A DNA stretch of 64,000 bases, from contig JAQNBH010000011.1 in the NCBI GenBank assembly GCA_028752905.1, positions 20,724,602 to 20,788,601 on the forward strand. Reading direction: 5' to 3'. The stretch's first letter is position 1, and each line of letters opens with the position of its first letter. Under the pieces are notes generated by a model. The model had not been told where the DNA came from. It worked only from the letters and a program-made list of their open reading frames with translations, and ran no database searches. Both the position numbers and the translations under genes were made by a program. The DNA comes from Cladorhizidae sp. MBARI D1340-BT2. Taxonomy: Eukaryota; Porifera; Demospongiae; Poecilosclerida; Cladorhizidae. This document shows, in pieces, positions 27,056 to 37,020 of this stretch.

Positions 27056-27850
27056 ATGAAAAACTCCATCTGGTATCTTACAACTGTCATGGCTGGAATT
27101 CTGGTGTTTGTTTGTTAAGGGATATAGCATCTATAATTGATATTTGTTTGATTCAAGAACATTGGCTGCTTAGTCAACAACTTCAGCTTCTGGATTTTGA
27201 CCCTGTCTTCATTTCTTGTGGTGTTAGAGGTATGGAAGAGGGTGTTCTCCTAAAAGGCCGTAAAGGCCGTCCTTTTGGAGGTTGTGGAATTATCTTTAGG
27301 AAAAAAGTATTAGTTAATACTAAAGTAATTAAACCCATATCAAAACTTTTCTCTGCTGTTTCGTTAAACCATTCCAATGAATCCATACTGATATTTGCGT
27401 ATACCTCCTACTGATTATCATTCGGATACCAGTGATACAGACTTCAACATCTCTCTTGGTGAGCTGGATGGATTCATAGATTCTCAAGTATTTGATCATT
27501 TGCTTATTGGTGGAGATTTTAACACTAATTTTAATCCTAATTTAAATCCTAAGACTACTCGTTGCACCCTTTTGAATGATTTCATGCTGGAACATGATCT
27601 TACATGTATTTATTGCCAGTCCTCTTCTATTACCCCTACATATGAAAGAGACAATGGCCTTGGGACATCCTGGCCTGATCATTTCCTGTCTAGTTCATAT
27701 CTAGCTCACCATATCACCTCTCTCAGTACTATCCAAATTGGTTCTAACCTTTCTGATCATCTTCCGCTGCATGAAGATTTGTCATTTCAACTTTCTGCTC
27801 CTTCCTTTACTAACTTGAATCATTCTAGTGTCTCCAACAAAACTAAGTAG
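27056..27850 (+). pseudogene. LINE endonuclease domain (exonuclease-endonuclease-phosphatase fold), frameshifted
   Basis: The N-terminal half reads through LVSYNCHGWNSG and LIQEHWL, which supply the conserved Asn and Glu. It continues to about 27,400, where the frame shifts. The C-terminal half (27,395-27,850) carries GGDFN and SDHLPL, the Asp/Asn and Asp-His motifs of the family. All the hallmark catalytic motifs are therefore present but divided between two frames, and the next part of the protein is again separated by stops. The role was to nick target DNA to prime reverse transcription. About 230-260 residues is usual for this domain, which matches. Confidence 0.85.
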
Positions 27851-27928
27851 GATATAGTTACTGATTCTGAGATGGATAATTTTAGACTTTACATCAGTGC
27901 AAATCTTCCCTTGATTGATTAGAAAATC

Positions 27929-29320
27929 TTGGCATGCTGTAACACTTCATGTTCTATTCACTCTTCACCCATTAATATCTTGGTTGACTCTCTTCTTGCT
28001 TGTATTTCCAAGGCTTCATCTTTATTTCTTCCTTCTTCTGGGCACCCTTGGAATGAATATGTCAGAGATGTTAAATACAGAGCTGATTTCTGGCATAAGG
28101 TCTGGATAGAAGCTGGCTCACCTAAATCTGGTGTTCTTTTTCACATTAAGAAACATGCTAAGACAAGATACAAGTACCAAGTAAGAAAGCTTAAGAGAAG
28201 AGAAGAACCTATTAGGAATCATAAGCTTAAATCTGCTTTCTCTAGGTCTACTTCTAATCAATTCTGGAAGGAGGTCAGGCATGTCAAGCAATGCAAAAAA
28301 AATTGCTCTGTAGTCAATGGTTTAAGTGATCCTGTGGCAATCAGCAATAGTCTATCCTCAAAGTTCTCAGAAACACTAAATAATCATAGACAGAAAGAAC
28401 TTAATATACCAACCCTACATATCTTTAATTTAGATGTAATCAGCTTTGAAATTACTGTCGAGTATGGGCTTGAAGCATTCAATCACCACCTAAAGCCTAG
28501 AAAATCTGACGGGTCTGAGCTGGACTCAAGTCATCTAATTAAATCATTGCCAGTGATAAAAGAGTTCCTTCATTCTTTGTTCACAATTCTTATATGCCAT
28601 GGACACCTTCCATCAGACTTGAGAGATTGCATCCTTGTTCGTATTCCAAAACCTGGTAAGGATCCCACTAGTGGTGATAGTTATAGGCCTATTGCTCTTG
28701 CCTCAACACTAAGCAAGGTTTTGGAATGGTGTATATTGATCCAATTTGATGGTTGTTTTAAAACCTCTGACCTTCAATTTGGTTTCAAACCTGGCCTTTC
28801 CACTACACTTTGCTCTTGCGTAGTCAAGAGTGTCATTTCACACTATCTACAATGTGGCTCCTCAGTTTTTGCATTCTTCCTTTATGCATCTAAGGCTTTT
28901 GACTTAGTTCAGCACAGTACACTTTTCGAGAATCTGTTTGACAGAGGTCTACCAAAATTAGTCGTCAGATTTTTGTCCAGATGATCTTCTTGTCAGGAAC
29001 TTAGAGTCCGCTGGGATAATGTATACTACTATAAATTTGGTGTTTCCAATGGGGTAAGGCAAGGTGGAGTGCTCTCCCCTGTTCTTTTTTCCATTTATCT
29101 TGATACTCTGGGTCACTCTTAAAAATTCTGGTGTAGGTTGTTCCTGGGGTGGAGAATTTGCGGTAGTCTTGCATACGCTGACGACATAATCCTATTAGCA
29201 CCTTTACTCTCTGCATTAAGACTTACGCTTAAGGTATGTGAACTATATGCCTCCTCTTTGGTCTTAAATTTAACCCATCAAAGACTAAGTTTATACAGTT
29301 TTTTCATCACTCTAACTTGA
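27929..29320 (+). pseudogene. LINE reverse transcriptase, inactivated
   Basis: The long frame 27,929-28,984 ends at an in-frame TGA (28,982-28,984). The same frame continues beyond it with SNGVRQGGVLSPVLF at 29,045, and YADD is found at 29,174-29,185 after another frameshift. Upstream motifs include RIPKPGKDP and YRPIAL, typical of LINE polymerases. In motif A the sequence reads FLYASKAFD at 28,877: the expected catalytic aspartate is Tyr (TAT, 28,883-28,885), so the protein could not polymerise even without the stop. A short stretch of N-terminal linker precedes the polymerase core. Confidence 0.88.
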
Positions 29321-29740
29321 AAATGGACACATCTATTCTCTTCCGTGGTCATTGCTTACTTCTTTCAACTGAAGTAACACACCTTGGACATATACTGACG
29401 TACAACCTTTGCGATGATAAGGATATTCTATCAAAAGGTAGAGATAATTATGGTTAGAAAAGCAAACTCGTCTATGTACCCCTTCCCTAACCTCTGTCCT
29501 ATTGTCCTAACATACCTCTTTCGTTCCTTCTGCTTGTTACTGTATGGAAGTGCTCTCTGGCATCTAAAGCATTCAATGGACTGGAAATAGCCTTTAATAA
29601 GATTTTAAGAAGAATATGGAAATTGCCTTACAACTCATACACAAGAATTGTTCATCGTACTGCAAATTTAGACAGTTTATTCAACACAACCTTGAAACGC
29701 TCTTTCACTCTTTTCTCCTCCTCACAGACATGCCCATAAA
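29321..29740 (+). pseudogene. LINE ORF2 C-terminal remnant
   Basis: Short pieces in several frames resemble the region after the polymerase: VTHLGHIL at about 29,379, KAFNGLEIAFNKILRRIWKL at about 29,567, and a Leu/Phe-rich end. Multiple stops separate them. From 29,740 to 30,017 I see only AT-rich 3' UTR-like sequence with no coding signal. Confidence 0.6.
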
Positions 29741-30017
29741 ATTTAGTTAAGTATGTATTATATAAATCTGCTAATTTTGGTTTTACATTTCTAGGTTATA
29801 ATTTAAAATATGGTTCACATTTCTGTAAGTATTACTCCATTCGAGATAACTTTTGTTCCAAAGTCATTAGAGATATTAGATCTGCACAATCATCTTAACA
29901 CTCTCAATGAACCTAATAGATTCAGTTGTAATTTCCTTGTCCACTTGTACCACCTAATCTCTTCTTCATACTTATGTACACTGTTTATACTCATACACCT
30001 ATCCTGGTGTGATATAT

Positions 30018-30047
30018 AAATTTAATAATAATAATAATAATAATAAT
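30018..30047 (+). repeat. (AAT)n tail of the LINE
   Basis: About nine AAT units directly after the 3' UTR-like sequence. A simple-repeat tail, rather than poly-A, is known for CR1/L2- and I-type elements and marks the 3' end here. Confidence 0.75.
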
Positions 30048-30070
30048 CTCCGTACCAAATCCCCAGACAT

Positions 30071-30097
30071 CTAGCAAAATGACACGCATTTTGCTAG
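30071..30097. other. Perfect 11-bp inverted repeat (hairpin)
   Basis: CTAGCAAAATG and its exact complement CATTTTGCTAG are separated by the 5-base loop ACACG, 24 bp beyond the LINE tail. It could be an end of a small element or a chance palindrome. From 30,098 to 30,434 I see nothing else. Confidence 0.6.
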
Positions 30098-30434
30098 CCA
30101 TTCCGTGATGACCACAATTAGCATCATACCAGGCAGCTTCTTTATTCATGCGATCTGCTAGCTGCCTAACTCTTTACAAAGGATCCATTGCAGCGATACT
30201 GCTCTATAACACTGTAAGTTCATGACACTACCTTTATTATGTAGCACTTTAATAATACTATTGAAGTGGTTAAAAGTTATGGTACAATTGCAGTTTAGGG
30301 GCCACAATTGGCACCGCATGGATCCACAATTGGCGCCGCGAAATTGTCGCGCACAACATTTTTATACAATAATAAATATTATGATACAATAATTAAATTT
30401 AAACATCTGAAAGTAAACAACAGAAATATGATTA

Positions 30435-31208
30435 CTAATTTGTGCAGATGGAGTCTCTTTGCCATACTTTCTCCTCCACACATATTCTATGAGGTAGCTA
30501 CTCTTCCATGAGGGGCCTGCTGGTGCCATGAAGCTTCATTTTCCTCTTGGCATTTGTCCATGTATCCTCGATGGATTGGGTGTATGCACCTGTGACAGGA
30601 TCAACAAAATGCAGGGAATGGTTTACCGTAAGGTGTGCATATCCAACTTGATTGAGACTCGTATAGGCTCTCCACTCATCTGTATGAATCTCTCTGCCAG
30701 GATGCACATACCTCTGGATTACAAGGATGAGCGTGTTGGCATCATAGCAAGGCACAACAGCAAGAAACACTTTATCGGTGCTACATTCTACTCTTCCTAG
30801 GACCCACTTCCCATTCATGATTCGGCTACTATTATATTTCCTTTTGCTTCGTCAATTTCAACAACAGTGCCTGGACCTCCAAATGTCATGATGACTGTCA
30901 TGATGTTGGACAAATACCTGTAAACAGTGAGGGCAATGAAATATAATGGATTTAATTATTACTATTATAGCCCTAGCCTTATTATAGCCCTAGCCTAGTC
31001 CTACCTCTCGTAGGAAGTGGCAGTAGTCAACACCTGTGTGTTCAGCAATCTCAACCCACTTCCTAATCTTAATCTCCTGGATTTCCTCTGCCCACAGATA
31101 GGTGATCTCTAGGATCTTCTCCAGCGATAGTTGACTGCCTTCAAACCATGAAGCATGACGAATGGACCACTTCTTCCGGCAGTTTCTGTCTGGGCACCTT
31201 CTCCCCTC
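30435..31208 (-). pseudogene. Merlin-type (IS1595/ISXO2-like) transposase, decayed
   Basis: On the minus strand the exon-like block 31,208-31,005 encodes RCPDRNCRKKWSIRHASWF and a following helix-rich segment, the zinc-ribbon-like N-terminus seen in Merlin. After 30,917 come GGPGTVVEIDEA (first catalytic Asp), HTDEWRAY (second Asp region) and HSLHFVDP with SIEDTWTNAKRK (the Glu region). The interval 31,004-30,918 (87 nt) begins GTAGGA and ends TTTACAG, a plausible small intron; 31,209-31,210 is an AG after a pyrimidine-containing stretch. A frameshift lies between EIDEA and KRKYN near 30,835. A TAG at 30,498 stops the frame where the sequence would otherwise run on to a natural stop at 30,435. 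No terminal inverted repeats were found. Confidence 0.88.
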
Positions 31209-31419
31209 CTATTTCTGATTCAGCCAATTATGTCGACATTGCTGTTTGGACTTTAGATATGTTCTATCAGATCACAAGCTGCTCACAGTTTCCGCTCAGG
31301 CCAACACGTGCTCGCGCTGCTATAACTGCAAGATCCGCCTCTCATTAACCTTGGTTGCATTCCGTACGCTCGAAAGAAACGATTGTTTATGCTTAATTAG
31401 ATAACTGCTGTTAAGGAGG

Positions 31420-31461
31420 GAGAGTTGCATTTTTTGGGGGGAGAGTTGCATTTTTTGGGGG
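31420..31461. repeat. 21-bp tandem duplication
   Basis: GAGAGTTGCATTTTTTGGGG occurs at 31,420 and again at 31,441. From 31,462 to 31,744 there is only AT-rich sequence with no gene. Confidence 0.85.
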
Positions 31462-31744
31462 GAGAGTGACCCACATGTATTTTCCCCCTTTTTTCTTCTT
31501 GTGTTTACCACTTTATAACTCCATAGATTCCGTAAACTTCATGGTATGGACTTGATATTAGCTCAAAAGATAGGTCTCTCTCTTTGCGCTCTGTTGGTAC
31601 TAAAATATTTTTTACAAGTATAACTATAGCCAAGTTACCCGAGTTATGAGTGGAAGGAACCTCAAAAACCTGAATGCCTGAATTGGCCGCATAAATATCT
31701 CAAGATTGCCATTCTGCTCGCAGATTCACATTAATAAATAAATT

Positions 31745-31990
31745 AATTATTATTATTATTGTTCATATTTTTGGGTTATTTATTTATTTAATTGTTACTA
31801 TTAGTATTATTATTTAAAATAAAAAATTCCTTTTTCTTTCCACATCTGGTTGCTAGACGCGCGTTGTGATTTTGTAGCACGTGGTGCTACCAGTATATAG
31901 CAGGCTCATACGAGTCTTAGCGTCTCGATGAAGGCTAGAGCATATAGTCGAAATGTCGAGAGAATACAATTTCAAGTTGATTATGAGAAG
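31745..31990 (+). mobile_element. ATT-led dispersed repeat with hammerhead-like end (copy b)
   Basis: An ATT microsatellite (31,745-31,760) and AT-rich stretch lead into a core shared with 38,330-38,446 and 49,290-49,416. The shared order is CATCTGGTT-like, then CAGGCTCA, then AGTCTTAGC, then the catalytic-like block. Here that block is TCGATGA (expected CTGATGA), a 5-bp stem closed by the AGCAT loop region, and GAAATGTC at 31,950-31,957, followed by GAGAGAATAC. The first two core bases are swapped and the stem I side is shortened, so self-cleavage is doubtful. Confidence 0.6.
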
Positions 31991-32362
31991 ATTATTGTAG
32001 ATTGTTGTAAACGTGAAGTATTCCATACTTTGTGTATGTAGATATTGACCACATTTCCTTAGCTGGCTCTGTATTCACAGACACATGGAGAGATTTTATA
32101 ATAACACGGTAGCCAGTCATGTTCAGAACAGGGAGATATTCATAACAAGAAGTATAAAAAAATGCAAGACAAGTAGATACGATCTGAGAAAAGGGCCCAC
32201 TTCCCCCCCCCCCCCCAAAATGCGTTATTGTCATGAGGTTAAAGGTCAAGGATAGCTAAGTAGAATGGTACTGCAATTGTGCCTTGATCTAATGCCATTC
32301 CAAAGTTATACACAGTTTTGCTTCCATTCTTCACTACACCCCGACGTCGCGTCACGCATTGA

Positions 32363-32404
32363 TGACGTCACGTTTTTAATCATACGACGACCCGTACCGG
32401 AAGT
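32363..32404. promoter_or_regulatory. CRE-like palindrome and ETS-like site
   Basis: TGACGTCA at 32,363-32,370 and ACCGGAAGT at 32,396-32,404 lie in a locally GC-richer patch, a combination often found in animal core promoters. The patch is about 180 bp inside the left inverted repeat. A second near-copy of the first motif (TGACGTCATGG) is at 32,951. Whether any transcript starts here is not visible. Confidence 0.35.
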
Positions 32405-32630
32405 AGTTTTTTCTTTTGTGATCTAGGCAACGCTAAGCTACCCTGTTAAATAGCTGGGACAAAGGGAGAAGAATTTCTTGGCATCTTGTGAAAGGTATGG
32501 TGTAGTCTTAGTTTGTTATTAGCTACACCCTGGCTAGCTACAAGTTAACTGTTTAGAATTTTGTTTATTGTTTCGAGGGCTAGCATCTTCAAGTTATAGG
32601 CTTATCCATCTATCATTTTATCGTCGTCTC

Positions 32631-32771
32631 TATAGGGTCCAAATGAGTTTTTGCACCTTTACTACTTTGTTTAAACTAAATTACACCCTAGCTACACAAG
32701 TCAGATTTTTTGTTTGTTTTGACAGCTAGTTATAGGGGTCCAAGTGAGTTTCTGCACCTTCACTACTTTAT
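32631..32771. repeat. Two 40-bp direct repeats 100 bp apart
   Basis: TATAGGGTCCAAATGAGTTT at 32,631 and TATAGGGGTCCAAGTGAGTT at 32,731 both continue with TGCACCTT and ACTACTTT. No other function is visible in 32,772-32,955. Confidence 0.7.
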
Positions 32772-32955
32772 TTTACCTTTGGTTTTGGATTAGTAGCTAA
32801 GCTAAAAGTGTAGTTTGATTGAGTGGCTAGTGCTGACAGTAGTAGATAATCCTGGTTATCTTTCTAATGGTTATAGCAAGGACATAAAAATAAAATAACA
32901 AGGATAAAATTAGCAAGGAGAAGGTAGTGAGTAGCTAAGTGAAAGAATGCTGACG

Positions 32956-33441
32956 TCATGGTTCTGGGCATGACCTGCTGTTGTGTACTACTTTCTTGCA
33001 GGTCGTGCACGTGCGGACCCTTTTTGTCGGTGGTGCTGATGTGGTCGAGTTCTCCACATCCTCATCAACCACTGGTGAGCAGCTCGACTGGATGGCTTTA
33101 GAAAAGATGATGGTTTGGGGCATGTTATGTCTTTGTCCTTCTCTGGACAGAACTGTCGGATGCTGTCAAATAAACTGTCGTTCTGGAGACAAACCTTTGG
33201 CGGGAATGATGTGTGGCATATCTGTGACTGTTGGTGTCCAGCAATGTTTGGCAAGCACAAACCGGTGTTGTACAGTGTCTGAACGCTCCTTTGCTGTCAC
33301 TGTGCCTGGATCAGATGAACTGAATATGAATTGGTGGAAACGCTTTGTTCCTGAGAACTTCTTCAAATGTGAAGCAAAGAAGTCTGTCCAATTGAAGCAA
33401 GGAATGATGGTGGTCAATTCACACCACTTCTGCTTCAACTC
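32956..33441 (-). pseudogene. Frameshifted gene fragment ending in a CCHC zinc knuckle, unrecognised family
   Basis: The minus strand reads from a possible acceptor at 33,442-33,443 (CAAATAG) through ELKQKWCELTTIIP, GTKRFHQFIFSSSDPGTV and KGLSPERQF. It then shifts frame near 33,163 to FDSIRQFCPEKDKDITCPKP, and shifts again near 33,105 to TKRVRTCTTCKKVVHNSRSC, stopping with TGA at 32,956-32,958. The last segment fits C-x2-C-x4-H-x4-C exactly. Continuity of protein-like sequence across three frames, with a natural stop after the knuckle, shows that the minus strand was the coding one. The family is not one I can name; its place between inverted repeats suggests a transposon protein, perhaps a nucleic-acid-binding C-terminus. 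Confidence 0.5.
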
Positions 33442-33855
33442 CTATTTGACATCAAACACACACACAATATCTGATTGAAATCACCATTTTTTGGTAAGCA
33501 TGATGTTTTATTTGTATACACCTGCATTTAGCTCACTGTCATCTTCTATGTCACCACGCTGTCTATTCGAAAACTGAAGGGAAATTCCCGCGTGCCCGTA
33601 TTTTCATTCCGTGCACGCGGTAGCTTCGCGTGGCTAGCTTCGCGTGGCTTCTCTATTTTTTTTACTTTTTCTAACTGCTCGCTCGAATGGAAGGAAGCCC
33701 TTCTTGGCCTTAAAACTTTGCACAAAGATAGAGCAATGACCCAAGATGCCTCTGAGGTAATTTATGAAAATATCATGAATCATAACCTTGGTAGCTATTT
33801 CAGGTCCTAGTGCAAGATCAGTTTTTGGGTGAAGTGGGCCCTTTTCTCAGATCGT

Positions 33856-36131
33856 ACATATAGCAAACTTTTTTTAAAATTAATAATAAAATAATAAAAT
33901 AAATGTATATGATAAAAAATAAAATCAATAAATAAACAAAGAAATGTTGTTTTTTCTGGTGTATATACAAACCAATTAAGATTAATCAGGTTTTGGTTGT
34001 TAAATACTTCAACCAATTGCCTTGATCTTTCATCATGGCATTCGTATTAAATGTTGGCAAAAACAACAGCTGACTAAAAGATGGTCTTATCTGTGTTTTT
34101 TTTAATGAAGTTAGCCGAAAATTACCATACAATATATTATAAATATAATAATTATTTAGTATGGAACTCCTTTAATACTGTATGTATATATATATATATA
34201 TATATACATATCTAACTGACAAGTAGAAGTACATATCTCTCCAGACATTCTGATAGGACTGTTACGTCTACGGAAATGTTCTAAGGAATCTTACCGTCCT
34301 GAATTTGGACCAGACGTTTCTATTGTCCGTGAACTCCATGTGTATCCTTTCTGTTGTGTGTAATTACTCATGTTTTGCCCTCATAGGATAGCACTTAATC
34401 TCTGCCATTATGTTATGAAAGGGGCAGGCAAATGTGATGCTTAAAAATAACTACTGGCTAGCTAGATATCTCAATTATCAAACAACATTAATGCTTTGGC
34501 ATGCGTGACATTTATCTTGTTGTTTGGTCTTTTGTTGAGACCTCCAAACTGTAATTATCTTGTGCCACACATGCACAAAGCAGAGATACGTAACTGTAGC
34601 TAGTCAGTAGGCCATTTAACCGAGCATGTTGGGGCCGGCGAGTGTTCAGATAACTGAGATGTTCGGATATCTGAAGTGTAGTGTGAAAGGTCTTCAGTTT
34701 GGCCTTGATCTTCATAAAATGCTGGACAGTCCAGTTTCCAACATTGCATTCCACCGCTACTCTAGCTGAACTCTCCCATTCTTCACAATTCACTGAGCCT
34801 TCATTGGTACTAAGGACAGCTCTTTTTCCCTTTGAATAAGCCTAACCCAGTTTAACATGGAGAGAGAAGAATCGAAAGAAACTATTGCACGAGGTTGCAT
34901 GTTAGGTGAATGGTAAATATTTATTGTGTGCGTGCACAAAGGAATTGTTCCTGTAAAATGAAAAAGTAGACTGAATGTAGCCTGCATTTCCGCGAATGTG
35001 TTTGGATACCAGTGTGTTTATGTAAGAGATGTTCGGACAGGTGCTCTCCTATTGGATATATATGTGCACGTGTATTTGTCTGGTCATAAAATGGCCACAT
35101 TTGGTCTGATTATTAGCCATATTCCCACTCTTAAATAAGATGTATTATGTATATTAGAGTCTTATACAATATTTTTGGTGGTTTGGGAGTGAGTGAGGTT
35201 GTGTGAATATCACTTTCTATATACCTTATATAGACCTCTTGCTCTCTCCAACAACAATATTTTTTTAACTGTATAGGATTGACTTGCCAAGAATAGGGAG
35301 AAAAGCAAGGATTAGCGTACAGAAGAACCTCAAATTATGAACACCAAATGTACATGGTTTTTCATGGTAAAGGGTCCTCTAAATGTTATCTACATTCTGT
35401 TTGCTTTTTATTGACAAATGATAGTAACTTTTTTCTCGTCTAGTTTCAATTCTCTATGTAATAAGCTAACACCGTAACTTTTTCCTTACTTCAGTGTAGG
35501 TCATTTTTATACCATATTGTTACTTATTCCTTATTCTGTGTGCTCTACACTGATATGTTGAATATCTACATCGGCACATTTTCTTAGAAGATACAGTTAC
35601 GTAGCAACATCAAGGTCACTTAAAAATGCACCTCATCTGTGGAAACAGTCATAGCTTCCCACTGTGGTGGGATCAAAGGCTCAAATTGATTCTGAGGCTG
35701 CCAGCATTTGAGCAGAATGGAATTGGTTCCTCGAGCGCAGATAATTAAATCATGGTACCCTCAAAAGCCAATTAAGACCCAAAAGCACTTCTTCTAATGA
35801 CCATAGCTTGGTATTGCCTACAGTAACTAAAAATCTAACTTCCTCCTATCAGAGAACGCTAGAAGAGCTCTCAAATGACATCAAACAAAATTAAATTGAA
35901 TCAACTATGGCAGAATTATGACTGTTATCGAAAACAGAAAACACGGATTTCCATGAATCACTGTCAAAGTTGAGACAAGGAGTTGCATGATATTGGAAAC
36001 TCTAGTCATCATGCCACCAAGAACGTTTCAAACTGAAAAAGGAAGTGGCCCGGTCAGTAGAGCAACATATTCAGGCAACAGTCATGAATAGACTCAGTCT
36101 GTAATTATCTTTCTCTCGGCAAGAAATGATA
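33856..36131. other. Gene-poor stretch
   Basis: AT-rich sequence with a TA microsatellite at 34,185-34,206. I see no exon, transposon domain or terminal repeat that I can support. The minus-strand open frame at 34,512-34,793 has no recognisable features. Confidence 0.6.
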
Positions 36132-36400
36132 TCATCCACCGGTCATTAACTGCTGCAAATGTCCCTTGCACATACATGTATAAGCTGCTGTATCCTCCTT
36201 GCCTTCACAGTTCATTGAAGTAGTCGGCTCTTCTGACTGATCCAAGTTCACAGAAAAACACTCGTATTGATCATTCATAATATCAAGATTCTGATTAGGC
36301 ATTGCACTATCAGAATGTGAATGTGTGTCCTCAACAACTTCATCCTTCTTACAGTTACTTGAGTTGCCATCAGAGGACTGAGTTAATTTTATCACTTCTT
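36132..36400 (-). CDS. Terminal exon: cytoplasmic tail of a putative membrane protein
   Basis: The minus-strand exon starts after GGCTCAAG (acceptor AG at 36,401-36,402, preceded by a CTCTCCCC stretch) and ends at TGA 36,132-36,134. It encodes about 89 residues, acidic and Ser/Thr-rich, with EEVIKLTQSSDGNSS, a Tyr-based YECF and a Cys-containing end. No enzymatic domain is visible. The starting phase (two bases) fits the end of the exon at 36,980-37,020 (one base), which in turn fits the transmembrane exon at 40,800-40,881. A cytoplasmic signalling or sorting tail is inferred from this position. Composition and phase make it the best host-gene candidate in the window; the protein family is unknown. 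Confidence 0.5.
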
Positions 36401-36979
36401 CTTGAGCCAAAATATTTAGGGGAGAGAGAATGGTAAGTGGTGTACAATGACACAACCAACATTATGCATGTCTGCCAAATTGACTTGAGACTGTTACTCA
36501 AAACATGGAAACTTTATCCAGAGGTTTCATCAATATCCCAATCAACTTCCAAAGAATATGTATGGTATGGGTCCCTCACTATATAGATCAAAACTCTTAA
36601 TCCCTGAATTAATAATAATATATCACACATGGTATTGGTTTATATAGATCAAAACTCTTAATCCCTGAATTAGTGATAAAGTACAGCATGTATGCCTGCA
36701 GTGCCCCATTGGCTCCAGCTGCACCATTACAAATACATGTAACTGTTACATTGTAGACCGCATGTAAAGAGGGATTACAGATTGTAGATGTTCCCCAAAT
36801 TGAGGGTTTCACTATAATAGACATAGTTCTATGGTAATATATAATATATGGTTCTGGAATACACACGAGTATAAATCAGAAAAATAAAAGAGCAATGAAG
36901 TCTGACCAACAATGTTGATTAGCCTCCACAATATATTTAGTGAGAGCTAACATTCTAATGTAAATTGTAAAACTCACAC

Positions 36980-37020
36980 CTCGTATGAAGATCAAATTAT
37001 GCTTGTTGGTTGATGTGCTC
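36980..37020 (-). CDS. Small internal exon of the putative membrane protein
   Basis: A 41-nt minus-strand exon is bounded by CATTGACAG upstream and GTGTGAGT downstream, both good splice signals. Read with one leading base it encodes STSTNKHNLIFIR and leaves one base over. The leading base completes a Trp codon begun by the transmembrane exon, and the basic residues suit the cytoplasmic side of a membrane segment. The 36,401-36,979 intron contains a duplicated 36-bp block (TATATAGATCAAAACTCTTA at 36,580 and 36,641). Confidence 0.45.

Larger units (their letters stand above)
25883..30047 (+). mobile_element. Degenerate non-LTR retrotransposon (LINE), CR1/L2-like
   Basis: In order, the element holds an ORF1 with coiled coil and a nucleic-acid-binding-like region (26,099-26,870), an apurinic-type endonuclease (27,056-27,850), a reverse transcriptase (27,929-29,320), C-terminal remnants to about 29,740 and an (AAT)n tail at 30,018-30,047. 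That layout and the simple-repeat tail fit the CR1/L2 or Tx1 groups; the clade is inferred only. Several frameshifts, an in-frame stop and a changed catalytic residue show it is dead. The 5' end is uncertain because the array ends directly against it. Confidence 0.85.
32179..33855. mobile_element. DNA-transposon-like unit with 25-bp perfect inverted repeats
   Basis: The left end (32,179-32,203, ACGATCTGAGAAAAGGGCCC...) is the exact reverse complement of 33,831-33,855, and the next bases inward still partly match (CCC against GGGTG). The left end runs into a poly-C tract (32,203-32,216). Inside are a promoter-like motif pair and the minus-strand CCHC fragment listed separately. The bases directly outside do not form an obvious target duplication, so the superfamily is unknown. 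From 33,479 to 33,830 there is a short GC-rich direct repeat AGCTTCGCGTGGCT near 33,632 and nothing else I can name. Confidence 0.6.

Noticed and set aside
27183..27386. Minus-strand frame in the LINE endonuclease
   Set aside because: Antisense shadow of the endonuclease coding strand.
31148..31348. Plus-strand frame of 66 codons
   Set aside because: Antisense to the Merlin zinc-ribbon-like exon.
32981..33478. 165-codon plus-strand open frame
   Set aside because: The minus strand shows a clearer protein-like sequence across three frames ending in an exact CCHC knuckle and a stop, so the plus-strand frame is a shadow.
34253..34290. TTCTGATAGG ... CGGAAATGTTC as a hammerhead
   Set aside because: The core lacks the required CTGATGA and no stem II can be drawn between the two parts.
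34512..34793. Minus-strand open frame of 93 codons
   Set aside because: No motif, no splice signals and no neighbour support.
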